Translations under genes and position numbers: made by a program | Shown: positions 1 through 11,234 of the stretch, one piece after another | How the letters are laid out: each line of letters begins with the position of its first letter | How positions within the stretch are numbered: the stretch's first letter is position 1 | Notes under the pieces: generated by a model | The model's input: only the letters and a program-made list of their open reading frames with translations | What the model was told of the DNA's origin: nothing | Database searches by the model: none | From: Diploptera punctata | Taxonomy: Eukaryota > Arthropoda > Insecta > Blattodea > Blaberidae | DNA length: 64,000 nt | Direction of reading: 5' to 3' | Assembly: GCA_030220185.1 (NCBI GenBank) | Contig: JASPKZ010001598.1 | Coordinates: forward strand, 2,128,501 to 2,192,500

Positions 1-95
1 AAGGTAGGTTTCAGCACGCAATGGTTGACAGTTTTCTTGTAAGCTTCAAAATTAAAACCTTTAAATTCAGTTACATTATACAGATATTTTGGGTA

Positions 96-912
96 TAACT
101 AACTAACTCATTGGCACTATTGAAATTGTAGGTTCATGTCTGCACAGACATAAGCTCTCCATACATCCCTATCCTAAGCTAATGTTTTCCAATCATTCCC
201 TGTATAATCTACTTCCCTCAAATCATAGTTAATGTTATTCTCCAATCTCATTCTTGGTCTACGAACTGGGCGATTTCCCTCTGGTTTTTCTACAAGAAGC
301 TTCCAAGCACGTCTTTCATTCCCCATTTGTGCCACATGCCCTGCACATCGCAGTCTACAGAACTTAACTGTTCTAATTATATGTGGCTTCCTATAAAGAC
401 CATGTAGTTCACTGTTAATGTAAGTCTTATCCATTCATCTGTCCATCTATCTTTAGTCCAAAAATTTTCCTAAGAACTTTATTCTCAAATACTCGTAATC
501 TCCTTTCCTCCCTTAAAGTAAGAGTTCATGTTTCGCATCCATATAAACATAACTGGTAGAATAACAGTTTTATATATTTTCAGTTTAACGTTTTTTAAAG
601 GAGTTGGGACGTCAAGAGTCTCTATAATGCATAATAGCACGCATTTCCAGAATTGAGCCTATGTTTAATTTCTTTGTGCATCTCATTCCTATTTGTGATT
701 ATTGTTCCTAAGTATTTGAATTCAGCCACTTCCTCAAAATTTCCCTCATTTGTCATTAGCTGTCCATTTCCATTATATAATGCATTTCTACGTGTGACCA
801 TATATTTAGTTTTATTGATATTTACTTGTAGTCCCAATTTCTTAGTGTTACTCAATAGTGTGTGCGTGTTGGACTTTAGTATCTTGGGTATATTTGGATA
901 TTTCAGCAACAA
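96..912 (-). pseudogene. 3' part of a non-LTR retrotransposon (endonuclease-reverse transcriptase type)
   Basis: Minus-strand translation gives two diagnostic pieces of a non-LTR polyprotein in the right order. The RT thumb region is at about 622-912, with FKYLGTIITNRNEMHKEIKH and the residues NKTKYMV just before it. The C-terminal tail is at 174-434, with LRCAGHVAQMGNERRAWKLL followed by a KPEGNRPVRRPRMR basic stretch. The segment between them (about 435-620) is recognisable but out of frame. The element lacks its endonuclease and most of the RT, so it is a 5'-truncated dead copy. It ends on the left in a short (AGTT)n-type 3' tail near 96-110. Related pieces lie at 27085-27968, 54955-55560 and 59650-59815. 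Confidence 0.85.
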
Positions 913-916
913 ATTA

Positions 917-1292
917 AAAAAAAAAAAGGATAACGTTATCTGGCAGTTACCAGGTGTGAAGAATTTTATTATATGAGAAGTTCATTTTCAAAATGTATCT
1001 TGTCCACCTTGTATCAAAGGTGACTTTCTGTGTATCTACCCATATATTCTTCTTAGATTACTCTATGTACAAATGTCACCATTTGCCATCAGAATATCCT
1101 TTAAATCATTATAAACTTGTGCTGAAAGTAGCTGTTGTAATCAAAATGACTCTTATAGCAAAATAGTGACCTTAGATTACTTCAGAAACATTTATTAGAA
1201 TGGACAAGAGACTTTTGAAAATAATTTTCTTAAATTTTGTTGATCAGTAATGGAAAACTCTACAATATATTTACTTTTTTAGTTCCACTTAC
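917..1292. other. Intron sequence, no feature recognised
   Basis: AT-rich sequence downstream of the collagen exon 1293-1398 on the minus strand. It starts with an A-run (about 915-927). I see no ORF, repeat family or splice-paired exon here. Confidence 0.5.
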
Positions 1293-1398
1293 CTGGTGGG
1301 CCGGGAGGCCCTGGAGGGCCCTCAATAATTCCAGTTGGGAACTGATCACCATTTAACGTCGTCGTGAGGCCTCGTTCTCCTTTATCTCCCTTATCACC
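1293..1398 (-). CDS. Collagen exon (fifth in transcript order in this window), interrupted Gly-X-Y
   Basis: Read on the minus strand, a TTTCAG acceptor precedes 1398 and a GTAAGT donor follows 1293. The 106-base exon starts in phase 0 with GDKGDKGERG, passes through a non-triplet interruption (TTTLNGDQFPTGIIE) and resumes as [10 protein letters not shown]. It ends after the first base of the last Gly codon (phase 1), so the next exon must start in phase 1. Triple-helical collagen with short interruptions is typical of type IV and of membrane-associated (type XIII/XXV-like) collagens; I cannot place it more precisely. The upstream exon would be 14918-15096, across a 13.5 kb intron. The product would be a secreted or membrane-tethered trimeric extracellular protein. 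Confidence 0.93.
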
Positions 1399-1765
1399 CT
1401 GAAAATATGCATACTGCACTTACATATCTCTATAGAATATACTATCCAAAACATTAATTAATTAAAATAGGATGCAGTTTTCTTTATAAAGAACAACTCC
1501 AAAATGGGGGCGGGGCTATATACATATATACACATTATTATTTGAGTTTTACATTTACACACATTAGTAAAAAAATCTCACCCTAACCTTATATTTATCC
1601 TTTTTTTGGGAAAAAGTCCACTTTAACTTACCCAATATATTTTTCAAAGTCCTACAGAATAACAGTGTGCATGCGCCAGAGCTTATAGAGCCAGTGATAA
1701 CCCACCATCGAACCACATATTATTATCATTGTTTTGATTATTATCGATAACCCACTGGTTCCAAC
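1399..1765. other. Intron sequence, mostly unassigned
   Basis: Part of the 13.5 kb intron. A short stretch at about 1640-1685 (TACAGAATAACAGTGTGCAT) is shared with about 40095-40120 and, in inverted form, about 41295-41330. It is therefore an old dispersed repeat of unknown type. Nothing else was recognised. Confidence 0.4.
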
Positions 1766-1778
1766 TATGTAATATACT

Positions 1779-1877
1779 TAATAGTGAGTGGAGAACATAT
1801 TTTAATCGACTCAATTGTTCTCCACTCACTATTAATGATATAACCTCATAATGTTTACTTCCCAATATTAATTTATA
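1779..1877. mobile_element. Minimal Penelope-like foldback end with 13-bp TSD
   Basis: The 99-bp insert is flanked by a 13-bp direct repeat TATGTAATATACT (1766-1778 and 1878-1890). It consists of inverted AATAGTGAGTGGAGAAC arms, then the terminal block ATAACCTCATAATGTTTACT that also ends the PLE foldbacks at 31840 and 51060. The ribozyme core found in those relatives is deleted here. This small copy is useful for defining the right-hand end of the family. Confidence 0.75.
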
Positions 1878-1890
1878 TATGTAATATACT

Positions 1891-2521
1891 CTCTGGAGAA
1901 AATAGCAAGTCACCATCACAATATGTGTATTTGAATAAATACTTAAAAATTCTAAAATTATGTTATAAAAATTGTTTTAAATATTTAAAAATATGTTTAA
2001 ATGTTACTTAATATGGAAGAAGAGTTATAATTCACAACAATAAACTGAAAAATCAAGGGTAAGTGTTTCTATACTGGAGCCCTTTTAAAAACCGTTTGTA
2101 ACAAACTGAAATTGAATCACAATTATTAAGATACAACTTCAGTATGTCAATCTATCATATTCTAAAGAAAACTGTAAATGTTTTTATTTAATTCTATTAA
2201 ACTATTTGATACCTACTGCCAAATGCACACTATGAAATTAAATTGGACAAATACTCAACAATGAACATCTCTTGACATGTAAACAGCTGAACAGATAATA
2301 ATGATAATAATTAATAAAAGCCTCATCACCATTGGACAACAACAATAACTTTAAATCTAATTAATAGAGAGATAAAAACTTTAAATCTGTTCATTCTTTC
2401 ACAAATTTCAACAATTCTGATTTAATTATCTCCCTTAATTTTAAGAAAATTGTATGTCAATTTTTTTGATTGGATAATATTAAAAAATAAAAACTGAATC
2501 ATATTCTGAGAAAAGAAAATT
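1891..2521. other. AT-rich intron, nothing recognised
   Basis: Very A+T-rich sequence without an ORF longer than background and without any repeat end that I can match elsewhere in the window. Confidence 0.5.
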
Positions 2522-2836
2522 ATCCATCCACAGTAATTCTGCTCAAGGGCAGGTCTTTCACTACAATCATAGCATTTTCATGCTATGCTTTGCAGCTTTA
2601 CTAGGGAATTGTAGGCGTGGTAGCTTCCCATTGCTTTCCACACTAGTGAAGGATGATGATGATAATGATGGTCATATGATTTCGGGGACCGTTTGGGCCT
2701 TAAAGTTTTCCTGACATTTGTCTTACAGGTGAGGAAAAACCCCGATAAAAATCTCACCCAGAAAAACTGTCCCGAGTGGGGATCGAACCCGGGCCCGCTG
2801 CGTGACAAGGCAGCATGCTATCTCGAGACCACAGCA
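2522..2836 (-). mobile_element. tRNA-derived SINE (family with internal ATC microsatellite)
   Basis: The minus strand starts with a tRNA-like head containing GGGCCCGGGTTCGATCCC (B box). It continues through a TTTTTCTGGGTGAG body and a short (ATC/GAT)n stretch, and ends in a tail with AGGACCTGCC...CAGAATTAC. The same layout occurs at 36839-37174, 51725-51925 and 52612-52938. Confidence 0.85.
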
Positions 2837-3162
2837 GTAATTAAATGTATATATATATATAATATACACACACTATTTTTATTTAGTGGAAAATTAATTT
2901 TGAAGTGAATTGAGAGGATCTAAAAGAATTTTTAATCGAGTATAGAATGAATATCCTATAATCTTCTGTTAATGTATTTATATCTTTACTCGTCAATGGT
3001 GAAAAAAGCTTTTCATTAGGGCACTTCTTTATTTCACTAATCCATAAACAAAAGTAAACTCTGTACTTTGTTGAAAATTGACAGATAAAAAGCTGGATTA
3101 CTTCTATACATTTAATATAATGAATTTTTAGTTTTCTTTAAATTTAATTTATAACAAAACAA
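2837..3162. other. AT-rich intron, nothing recognised
   Basis: Begins with a short TA microsatellite (about 2848-2862). No ORF or repeat family was identified. Confidence 0.45.
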
Positions 3163-3424
3163 TTGATGAAGGGCTTAGGGAAGTGACACGATTAGCCACA
3201 TTCTGTTAAGAAATGTCATTTTTTACAATGATAGCAAATAAATGTATTGAAATATCCATAAAATCACTTAAGTGCACCAGTGATGAGTCAAAACATATAG
3301 ACACATAATGTGTTAACAAAACTGCCCAATTAGTATTTATGATTTCTTAAACATTAAAATCCTTCTATGTCAGAAAGAATGATATATGGTTTATCATGTT
3401 ATTGCCCTAAGCCCTTCAATTACA
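3163..3424. mobile_element. MITE-like element with GGGCTTAGGG inverted ends
   Basis: GAAGGGCTTAGGG near the left end is repeated inverted as CCCTAAGCCCTTC near the right end, about 260 bp apart. There is no coding capacity. It is probably a small non-autonomous DNA transposon; the superfamily and exact ends are uncertain. Confidence 0.55.
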
Positions 3425-3472
3425 ATTAACCCATACTAAATATCAAATTAATTCATATAATATATTTATATA

Positions 3473-3715
3473 ATTGAGGGGTCTAGTGAGAGAGGGGGCT
3501 ATGCCACTTTCAGAAGAAATGGAATTAATCAGTGCTATTTATATTAAAATTTATATTTTTCCTTTTGTACAGTTTACATAACAGAAAGTTAAAGAAGAAA
3601 AAAGTTATCCCTTTATTGTACAAATAATTTTGTAACATAATGCTTTATAAAACCAAATTTATTTCCATTTCTTCTCAAAGTGACATAGCTCCCTCTCTCA
3701 CTAGACCCCTCAATT
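3473..3715. mobile_element. MITE with about 50-bp terminal inverted repeats
   Basis: The left end AATTGAGGGGTCTAGTGAGA continues with high similarity for about 50 bp and recurs inverted at the right end (TCTCACTAGACCCCTCAATT). The 243-bp element is non-coding and AT-rich inside. I could not read a clear TSD, so the superfamily is open. It lies only 50 bp from the MITE at 3163-3424. Confidence 0.75.
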
Positions 3716-4059
3716 GGTAGATCACTATTGTAGTGTCAAGCAAAGTTCAGCAGCTGAAGAAATAATTGACATAAAAAATGGTTTGATAAACTCAATGTTT
3801 TTAAAAATTACTCTAACTTCAAGAGAAATAAATAATTTAATCACAGAATATTTCATGGTAGCCTAAAATGTGTAAAAATACTAATCTGGATAGGACGAAT
3901 TTCTAAAATGATTTGTATAATTTTAAGATATTTAACAAAATTGTAACAATAAGATATCACATACAATCTTAATTATGTAATATGCTAGTACATATAGTAC
4001 AAATTTTCAACATATTTATTTTATTGCAAATTTATATCTATTGTACTGATGATATTCTT
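3716..4059. other. AT-rich intron, nothing recognised
   Basis: No ORF, repeat or splice-paired exon seen. Confidence 0.45.
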
Positions 4060-5171
4060 CTTCTTCTTCTTCCTTCCAAGTATTAGGCCAAGGCCTGTTA
4101 CGATCCTATAGAAAATTTTCCCTCCAGCGTTTCATAGGACGGCCCAGCGATCTTCGTCCTCTTGGTATATAATTATAAACAGCTTTGGGGATCCGATTTG
4201 AACTCATTCTTTCAAGATGGTGTTTCCAATTTAGTTGGTACTGTTTAATATATTCCAAAATTGGCGTAGTCTTCAATTCTTTTAAGATATCGGTGTTCCT
4301 TTTCCGATCCCATCTGGTGTAACCCGCTGTTCTGCGCATGAATCTCATTTCACAAGCCGTTATTCTGCTTTCATGTTGTTTTTTTAGTGTCCATGCTTCA
4401 CTACCATAGGTCAACACTGGTCTAGCCAAAGTGTTATATAAACGTAATCTGGTGTTTTTTTTGTACAAGGGATGGTTTCATAACTTGATTAATAATTCCT
4501 AAACTTTTATTATAACTAGTAACTTTTTCAGGGATATCCTTTTCATCCCAGATAGAGAGATAATATCCAAGATATTTAAATTGATTAGATCTCTCTAAAA
4601 TTTTATTCTGGAGACAGATTTTACTTTGTATGGGGTCCTTCCCATGAAATGCCATAATTTTAGTTTTGTTAATTGATATTTCCATATTAAATTTGGCAGC
4701 TATTTTTTGTAAATTATAAATTGATCGTTGCAAATCATTTTCGGAAAGTGCCAGAAGAGCTAAATCGTCTGCAAAAAGAATAGCATCGAGTTTGAGGTTC
4801 CTATTGATGGGTATATATCCTCGTTGTGTTTTCCTCCATTCATTTATTAATTTATTCATGTATATAATGAAAAGCACCGGTGAAAGTCCACATCCCTGTC
4901 TTACTCCAGTGTTGATCTTTTCCCAAGAAGATAATTTGCCATCTTGTTTAACAGAGATTTCATTTTCTTTATAGATGTTGAAGATATTAGTAATATATTG
5001 TTGTGGAACGTTATCATCAGCTAAAATTTGTAGTAATATATTTCTGTCTACTTTGTCAAAAGCCTTTATGAAGTCAACGAAGGCGATATGAGTTTCTATA
5101 TTGAATTCCTGTGCTTTTCTAATAGTAGTTTTAGAGTAAAGAATCCATCTGATATTTAAGCATAATAACAA
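4060..5171 (-). pseudogene. Non-LTR retrotransposon fragment: RT domain plus C-terminus, frameshifted
   Basis: Two overlapping minus-strand reading frames cover it. The first (5171 to 4434) carries RT motifs AFVDFIKAFDKVDR, GVRQGCGLSPVLF and the catalytic FADDLALLA, then NKTKIMAF and FKYLGYYLS. The second (4468 to 4106) continues with ARPVLTYGSEAWTLKKQ, YQLNWKHHLERM and GRRSLGRPMKRWRE. The switch near 4434-4468 is a frameshift. The fingers and the upstream endonuclease are missing, so this is a 5'-truncated dead copy. The 3' end runs into a (GAA)n-like tail at 4058-4080, as expected of target-primed insertion. The same 3' end, CCAAGTATTAGGCCAAGGCC, recurs at 16317-16381. Confidence 0.9.
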
Positions 5172-6048
5172 TCATCTTAAAAATATATATTCCTACCTAC
5201 ATAACTTAATATATTCCAAAACTTTATTAAGTTCCATTACAACATATCCACTTTCAAATCTAGTGTACATGGCTATATATTTACTATGCTTGTTTATTAA
5301 ATCATAACCAATTTGCTTAAGTAAATACTGGTACTGGAGCCATATTTTTATGAGCCATTTTTTTTTTAAATATTTTGATCTCTGATTTTGAAGTTAATTC
5401 AAAAGGAATAATAGTTAAAAAATAATTGTTTTGTGATGTTTTATTTAAATATAACACTCACAATGGAGGATAAATTAATAAGATAGAAAAATTTCTATCC
5501 AAAGAGTGATGCCCAGGTAACATATTTGTCTAACGCATTGGTATGTAAAACCAGAGACCTTAGGTTCAGATATCAATTTGGTCGAACATTTGTCTCTTCA
5601 AATATTAATATTTGTTTTCTTTATTGTCAATGATAAAATGTCATAGAATTATTGCCAAGTTAAAAAAGTTATTCCTCTCAACATATTTATATGAAACTTA
5701 TAGGTACAAATATGCAAGTCTACATATACAAATTGACGCATATTCATTTTGCTAACATTGCCATCTGTTGCAACTTTTTTTTTAAACCGTATAAAAATAT
5801 CATAAAATTAAATCTTTCACATGAAGTCAAGTAATAAATAACTGCTCCTCTCACAATATAAAATAGATTATAGTAAATAAAAATATTGTTTAGGTTAAAT
5901 ACAAATTCTTGGCCAATGATAGCAGTTAACTAAAAACAAATAATAAAACACTATCATGTTTATGAAATATATGTACTGGTATTGTAAATCTATTTAAATA
6001 TTATTTCAATTTAACATTAAACTCTAATTACTTTTTTAGGAATTAACA
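5172..6048. other. AT-rich intron with one decayed tRNA-like repeat
   Basis: Mostly unassigned A+T-rich DNA. At about 5505-5612 there is a decayed plus-strand member of the tRNA-like foldback family (GATGCCCAGGTAAC... ending TTTGTCTCTTCAAATA). Nothing else was recognised. Confidence 0.4.
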
Positions 6049-6062
6049 CTATAAGATATTAT

Positions 6063-6928
6063 ATTTGAAGAGAAAAATTATACGCTCAGACTGGGGCTTG
6101 AACCCAGGACCTTTGGCTTTCTTGGCCAATACTCTAACGAGTGAGCTACCTGAGCCCATTCCAATCAAATTTTTCTCTTGCAAATGATGGCTTCTTTATT
6201 AAGAAAACATTTATTTGGGATTTTTACATTATGTTATAAAGCCAGTATGGCTTCTTTCGATGTTTTTATCATTCATTTCATACATCTCAATGATGGATAA
6301 ATCATATTTGAAGAGAAAAATTATATGTTCAGACTGGGGCTTCATGGATAAATCATATTTGAAGAGAAAAATTATACGTTCAGACTGGGGCTTGAACTCA
6401 GGACCTTTGGCTTTCTGGGCCAATACTCTACCAAGTGAGCTACCTGAGCCCATTCCAATCAAATTTTTCTCATATATACACTGTTAATTCCCGTGCACCA
6501 AATGCTATGAAACCTTTCCTTTTATCTTGCAAATGGATTCTTTATTAAGAAAACATTTATTTGGGATTTTTACATTACGTTATAAAGCCAGTATGGCTTC
6601 TTTCGATGTTTTTATCATTAATTTCATACATCTCAATGATGGATAAATCATATTTGAAGAGAAAAATTATACGTTCAGACTGGGACTTGAACCCAGGACC
6701 TTTGACTTTCTAGGCCAATACTCTACCGACTGAGCTATCTGGAATTAACAGTGTATATAAGAGAAAAATTTGTGTTTAGATTGGAACTTGCTCATGTAGC
6801 TGTCGGTAGAGTATTGGCCTAGAAAGCCAATTAAAACCTGGCTTCAAGCTCCAGTCTGAGCGTATAATTTTTCTCTTCAAATATGATTTATCCATCACTG
6901 AGATGTATGAAATGAATAATAAAAACAA
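6063..6928. mobile_element. Composite foldback element with four tRNA-like cores, 14-bp TSD
   Basis: The 866-bp block is flanked by CTATAAGATATTAT (6049-6062) and CTATGAGATATTAT (6929-6942), an imperfect 14-bp TSD. It contains minus-strand tRNA-like cores at about 6085-6160, 6380-6455 and 6680-6745, and a plus-strand one at about 6790-6865. Each is bordered by GAGAAAAATTATACG-type arms. TGAGCTACCTGAGCCC and the B-box strand (CTTGAACCCAGGACC) mark the cores. Between them lies a repeated spacer with AAGCCAGTATGGCTTC. It belongs to the same family as 25093-25875 and 49435-50042. Confidence 0.75.
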
Positions 6929-6942
6929 CTATGAGATATTAT

Positions 6943-8398
6943 TTATTTAAGTTAACATTTTATTACCTTACCTCATATTCTTCTTAGACTGGTTTCAGAA
7001 CTTTCTTCTTCAGTTCCATTCTCAGTATTTTCACGACCGTTGTTTTGTCCAAAAACAATAAAAATTATAAAATTGGCACCTGCAAGGTTACCATCATCCT
7101 CGACTCCATTTTTTAAATTTGAATATGTTTCTGTTTAGTGAAGAGATTATTATTTAAAAGCTTTCATGCTCTTTAAATGTAAGAATATAGCTCCTCTATC
7201 ATATTTCCTAGATTTTTACACATAAAAATAATTACTCTTTCATTCTGACCTTATATAAATATTTGATACTGAATGGGAATATTAAACTACTATAAACATG
7301 CAGTGTTTTTAGAATAACAGTGTTCATTCATCAATTTGCCAAATTAATTTTTTTCCCTAAGTTGTGCCTCTGTATCGGTAATATTACCTTTAAAATCTGA
7401 GATCTTTTTTCCATTCCCTCCCCTCTCCTGTCCCTGCACAGATGCAGAGACTGCAGCCTCGCCTCAGCTTCAAATTCAGCTTCTCCTAGTGTGAGGAAGT
7501 CCTCACGTTCATTTGCACCTGAGGGTTCAATAAGAGGCAATATAAGTCGTGGAGCGTTCAAGTCAGATTATTTCAATTTTCTAAACTTTATATCCACGAC
7601 TTTCATTACTTCTACTGTGTGCAATAATTTGGATTAAAGTTCAAATCAGAAGCCCTTCAAATATTTTATTTATTTGTAGTTATATCTAAACTGTAGTAAA
7701 TTTTGGACCTTACTAGATATACAAAAGAAGGCACTTCTTCACAAATCACAAGTTAAAATCAGTAACTCCTTCAAAGCAAGTCCTTAAAATGATGATATAT
7801 CTTTTGAAATAAAAATATGCCAACATTTTGATAAAACTAAGGGCAATCTACAATGTTAAAATAATTTCTATGAACTTAACTGGTTATACGAGTTTTTATT
7901 CTAATAAATTAGTATGTTAGATTATGGTACTTCCTTATTTCCCACAACTGCCTGGCCATGTAAAAAATGATTAAATATTTTTTAGACTAAACATGACATA
8001 CACTTAGCCAATCATATCATGTGAACTCATGCAATACATTATAATAGAATTTTAAAAGGAGATTATTGGAAATATAAAGGATTTGATACTTCATTTTGAA
8101 GACAAGAATATTAAGTTCATAACGCAATTATAATAACCAAAATATCAGGATCAAAATGATTTTCATTTAATGATGCATGATTTAGGGTCGAATGTTTGAA
8201 CGCATTAGACAGTAAAAGGCGTTCTCTGCTGAGAAAGTTTTATCCAAATACATTTTGCTTACTCAGAAATCTATTCATGCGATAATAATTGTAAGCTACC
8301 TGACGAGGAACCTTAAGATCATAGCTCAAGATAGAAACTTATCATGAAAATCCCGAAGGGAACCGATGTAGTTTGAAACCTTTGCAGCTTTATCCAAG
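6943..8398. other. Intron sequence; one unrecognised ORF-like stretch
   Basis: Mostly AT-rich. A minus-strand open stretch at 7331-7561 (containing LILPLIEPSGANEREDF and RLQSLHLCRDRRGEGM) is less AT-rich than its surroundings and could be a decayed coding fragment. I recognise no family, no paired splice sites and no neighbouring exon, so it is not called a gene. Confidence 0.35.
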
Positions 8399-8590
8399 AT
8401 GTCGGACCTTGAAGACTTCGATCATGTTTTCGGTATACGCAGAGAAGAGGAATTTGATAGAGTCTACCAAAGAATTCAACTGGAAGAACAGGAGAATCGG
8501 CGTAATATTGCACAATGCAGACATCGTTGTATACGGTATTATTTGCGGGACGCAAGCATAAATGCGTTCCTCTATAGCAGACGAAAATAA
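8399..8590 (+). CDS. Small unrecognised ORF, 63 residues, charged
   Basis: An ATG in a fair context (CCAAGATGTCGG) opens a 63-codon frame that starts MSDLEDFDHVFGIRREEEFD, continues as an acidic and arginine-rich helix-like stretch, and ends FLYSRRK then TAA. The region is less AT-rich than its flanks, and its third positions look more mixed than random intron. I do not recognise a family. A donor-like GGTAAGT at about 8668-8674 lies beyond the stop, so a spliced alternative is possible. It could be a fragment of an unrecognised transposon, a small nested gene on the opposite strand to the collagen gene, or chance. Confidence 0.3.
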   Translation: MSDLEDFDHVFGIRREEEFDRVYQRIQLEEQENRRNIAQCRHRCIRYYLRDASINAFLYSRRK

Positions 8591-9232
8591 CAGAAGTGGT
8601 TTTATTGCTGAGAATTCTGGGTAATTCATTGCCAATATTACGAAAACGTCAACTTTCATGCATGACCGGTAAGTCGGTCGTTAATTTGATCTCAGCAATT
8701 GCTCATGGTGAGTCAGCTCACCAGTGATTGGAAGTAATTTGAGTAGAGACTAATGTATTTGCATACGATCCTTAATATCTTTCCAACATTTTAGAAGCTA
8801 CATATAAAATATTGTTTTTTTCATCATTTGGAGTTCATACAAGTTGCCTTATTTTCACATTTGGGAATAATTACTAAATGTCACGTGAGAAACTGTTTCT
8901 CGATCTATATGACCATGTGCAAATTTTCTTCATATGCAGTGTTACTCCCTTGTTGTAAATATCTTGTTCATGTACAATGGACGCAGGATTCTTTGTTCTG
9001 GAACTAACCTAATGACAAATTTTAGTTTAAGATTTTTTTCTGAAAAGGGCATAAAATAACTAAAGGAAGGAAAAAAAAGCCATAAGTTTCATGTCATAGA
9101 TTGACAGCATGTAAAAGAACCTAAAGTCTGAAACAAGATATTTCTGAACACAAAGAGTTGGTCCTTTCAAGCTCTCTTTTGAGTTATGAAACTGATGTCT
9201 TGTGTTGTTAAAGAATATCTAAAATAAAATAT
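8591..9232. other. Intron sequence, nothing recognised
   Basis: Unassigned sequence between the small ORF and the LTR-like element. No exon or repeat end was recognised. Confidence 0.4.
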
Positions 9233-9748
9233 TGTGATGCTGTTTAAATTATGTGGGCAAGGCAAGAATATTGATCTCGCATTGGTTGAAATAGATTTAT
9301 GAGTTACTGACTCGCAAGTTGAAAGACCCACGCAAATCACCGTAATGTGTGGGCTGTAATTCCAGATCTCTCTGCCAACGTCTCCCTCTCCTTTAATGAA
9401 AAATCGGTGGTGAGAGATTTCCATGTGGAAGTGTCTAGACCTTGGGCCTAGAAGTTTCCCTACCATGCCCTATATATTTGAGGTAAAGGCAGGAGGCCAG
9501 TCAGTCTTGTTTTTAAAAGCAAGAAGCGAAGGTGAAGTGTAAGACAAATTGTAGTGAGTGAACTTATATGAGACTTAATTGTGAGTGAGATAAACATTAA
9601 ATCAAGATTAATTGTTAGCGCACAGTGAGTAATCTACTACTGATAATTTGTAGAAGAAAATAAAGTGGTTGTGAAAATGTTACATGAAATCTGTGTGGAT
9701 TATTTACGATAAAACTACGTGAAGACTAAATCCCAGCAATTTGTGACA
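9233..9748 (+). mobile_element. Probable solo LTR of an LTR retrotransposon
   Basis: The block starts TGTGATGC and ends TTTGTGACA. Inside it carries an RNA polymerase II layout: CCCTATATATTTGAGG (TATA box near 9467), GCCAGTCAGTCTTG about 30 bases later (arthropod Inr-like TCAGT), and AATAAA polyadenylation signals (about 9659). The flanking 4 bases are ATAT and ATAC, a weak TSD. The layout matches the better-supported solo LTR at 38059-38550. No internal gag-pol sequence adjoins it, as expected of a solo LTR. Confidence 0.6.
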
Positions 9749-9762
9749 ATACTAATTAATTA

Positions 9763-9830
9763 TGATCTTACATATTAAATTTATCACTTCTCACCAAAAG
9801 ACAAATTTTATTTGAAAAATAAATAAATAA
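9763..9830 (-). repeat. Arm of the tRNA-like foldback family, split by PLE sequence
   Basis: CTTACATATTAAATTTATCA and the following CACTTCTCA... stretch are the inverse of 10430-10490. The arms of a tRNA-like foldback element therefore bracket the Penelope-like fragment at 9836-10375. Confidence 0.55.
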
Positions 9831-9835
9831 GTAAA

Positions 9836-10375
9836 AAACTTCTAAGTACCAATAAAAAATCAACATCCCAGAGACTAAGAAATCTGGAATTTATCAAATA
9901 AATTGTAATGATTGTAGCAAAGTATACATAGGAAAAACAAAAAGGAATTTGGAAACACGCACTAAAGAACATTTTAGAAATATTAAAAATTGTGAAATTG
10001 AAAAATCAGCAATTGCTGCACATAGTTTGCTAGAACATCATAAAATTGAAAAAGAGGCAAAACATTTGAAAGAATTGGATAAACCGTTGGAATTGACAAT
10101 TTGGGAAATGATATTCATTCAGAAGAATAAATATCGATCTATGAATTTCGATATTCCGGTGGATAAAAATTTAATTACAAAGTTTATAATCCCAATGAAA
10201 GATGGCAGCACAAAAGGTGATTTCATTAGAGAAATCAACAATCACGGAATTTCATCAGTGGAAGCCGTGACTGAAAAGGGACATGATATTGTCTGAAATC
10301 GTCGGTATCAAAGAAATTTGGAAATGTATGAGGTAGTCGATAAAAATATGTTCTCCACTCACTATTAATAAAAAA
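9836..10375 (+). pseudogene. Penelope-like element: GIY-YIG endonuclease end of the ORF
   Basis: The frame is open from about 9856 to a TGA at 10294-10296. It begins with the PLE endonuclease signature GIYQINCNDCSKVYIGKTKR (about 9886-9945), which contains the two GIY and YIG halves and the CxxC-like cysteines between them. NLETRTKEHFRNI and IAAHSLLEHHKIEKEAK then follow, with the conserved tail LTIWEMIFIQKN and MNFDIP. The RT domain that should precede it is absent, so this is a 5'-truncated relic. The stop codon falls inside a hammerhead-like block (CTGAAAAGGGACA... GTCTGAAATCG) near 10272-10315. The element ends near 10375 with TTCTCCACTCACTATTAATA, as in the foldbacks at 31840 and 51050. 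Confidence 0.88.
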
Positions 10376-10379
10376 ACTA

Positions 10380-10745
10380 TATGCCTGTATCGGTATTTGA
10401 ACCTAATATCTAATCCTGATTCAGGCATGTATATTTCTCTTCAAATAAAATTTGTCTTTCAGTGAGAAGTGATAAATTTAATATGTAAGATGGAAAATAA
10501 GTTTCACTGGCTATAAATGTGGTGTTAATTTCCAATAAAGTCTTCTTGTTAAAGATGCTGCAGATGGAGTGTAGAACAAAAATTACATAGCCTCTGTGCG
10601 CGGGAATTCGTATAAAGGAGAGAATTAATATGTGTTGGAATTGGGAGCCTAATAGTTTAGTGCTGGTGTACAGAACCAGAAGCATCAGATTCAAATCCCA
10701 ATTCTGGAGTATATTTTTCTATTCAAATAAAACTAATAAGGTAGC
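10380..10745 (+). repeat. tRNA-like foldback repeat, decayed
   Basis: Contains ATTTCTCTTCAAATAAAATT arms, the spacer seen at 25231-25390 in altered form, and a plus-strand tRNA-like core near 10648-10715 ending CAGATTCAAATCCCAATTC. No TSD was resolved because the PLE relic interrupts the left side. Confidence 0.55.
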
Positions 10746-10954
10746 TAACATACTAATCTGTAAAGTGTCCTTTTGTAAGCCCTCACAAAGTACACTATAA
10801 TTAAATAAAGTTTGACTACAAAATATGATGTTCTAACCATAATAGTTACTAAATATTTAATTTTTAGTAGATGTAATTAATTTTACCTTGTGATTTGTGT
10901 AGATTTTAATTTATTTCAATGTATAAATATTAACTGATAATAATAATCCAATTT

Positions 10955-11030
10955 TTTTTTGTCCAATGCCATTGGGTTGTCTTTTATGAACATTTCCGGC
11001 TTTCTCCTCTGGCATTGACAGTAATTCAAT
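10955..11030 (-). repeat. Short copy of a dispersed repeat ending in a T-rich tract
   Basis: GTCCAATGCCATTGGGTTGT followed by a GGCTTTCTCCTCTGGCATTG stretch matches, inverted, about 59220-59300. A longer relative lies at 51538-51700. It is probably a SINE-like retroelement; the class is unproven. Confidence 0.5.
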
Positions 11031-11234
11031 ATTAAAATATAGCTAAATTAAAAATCACAAATTTACCTACTGAATCAACAGGGCAAGGTGATCCCTCGTT
11101 TTATATGCAACCCATTTTCTATATTATGCTTATTTTGTAATTTCAACCTAAACTCTGCAAAACACCTCTCAGATGCACAGACTTCTGACCTCAGATTTTT
11201 GACAATCTGACAGTCAAAATATTATATATGTATA

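Noticed and set aside
6063..6928. Simple tandem duplication of host DNA
   Set aside because: The 14-bp flanking direct repeat and the same unit at 25093 and 49435 show it is a mobile composite.
7331..7561. Possible collagen-gene or other host exon on minus
   Set aside because: Open and less AT-rich, but no acceptor before it and no collagen-like repeats. Left as unassigned.
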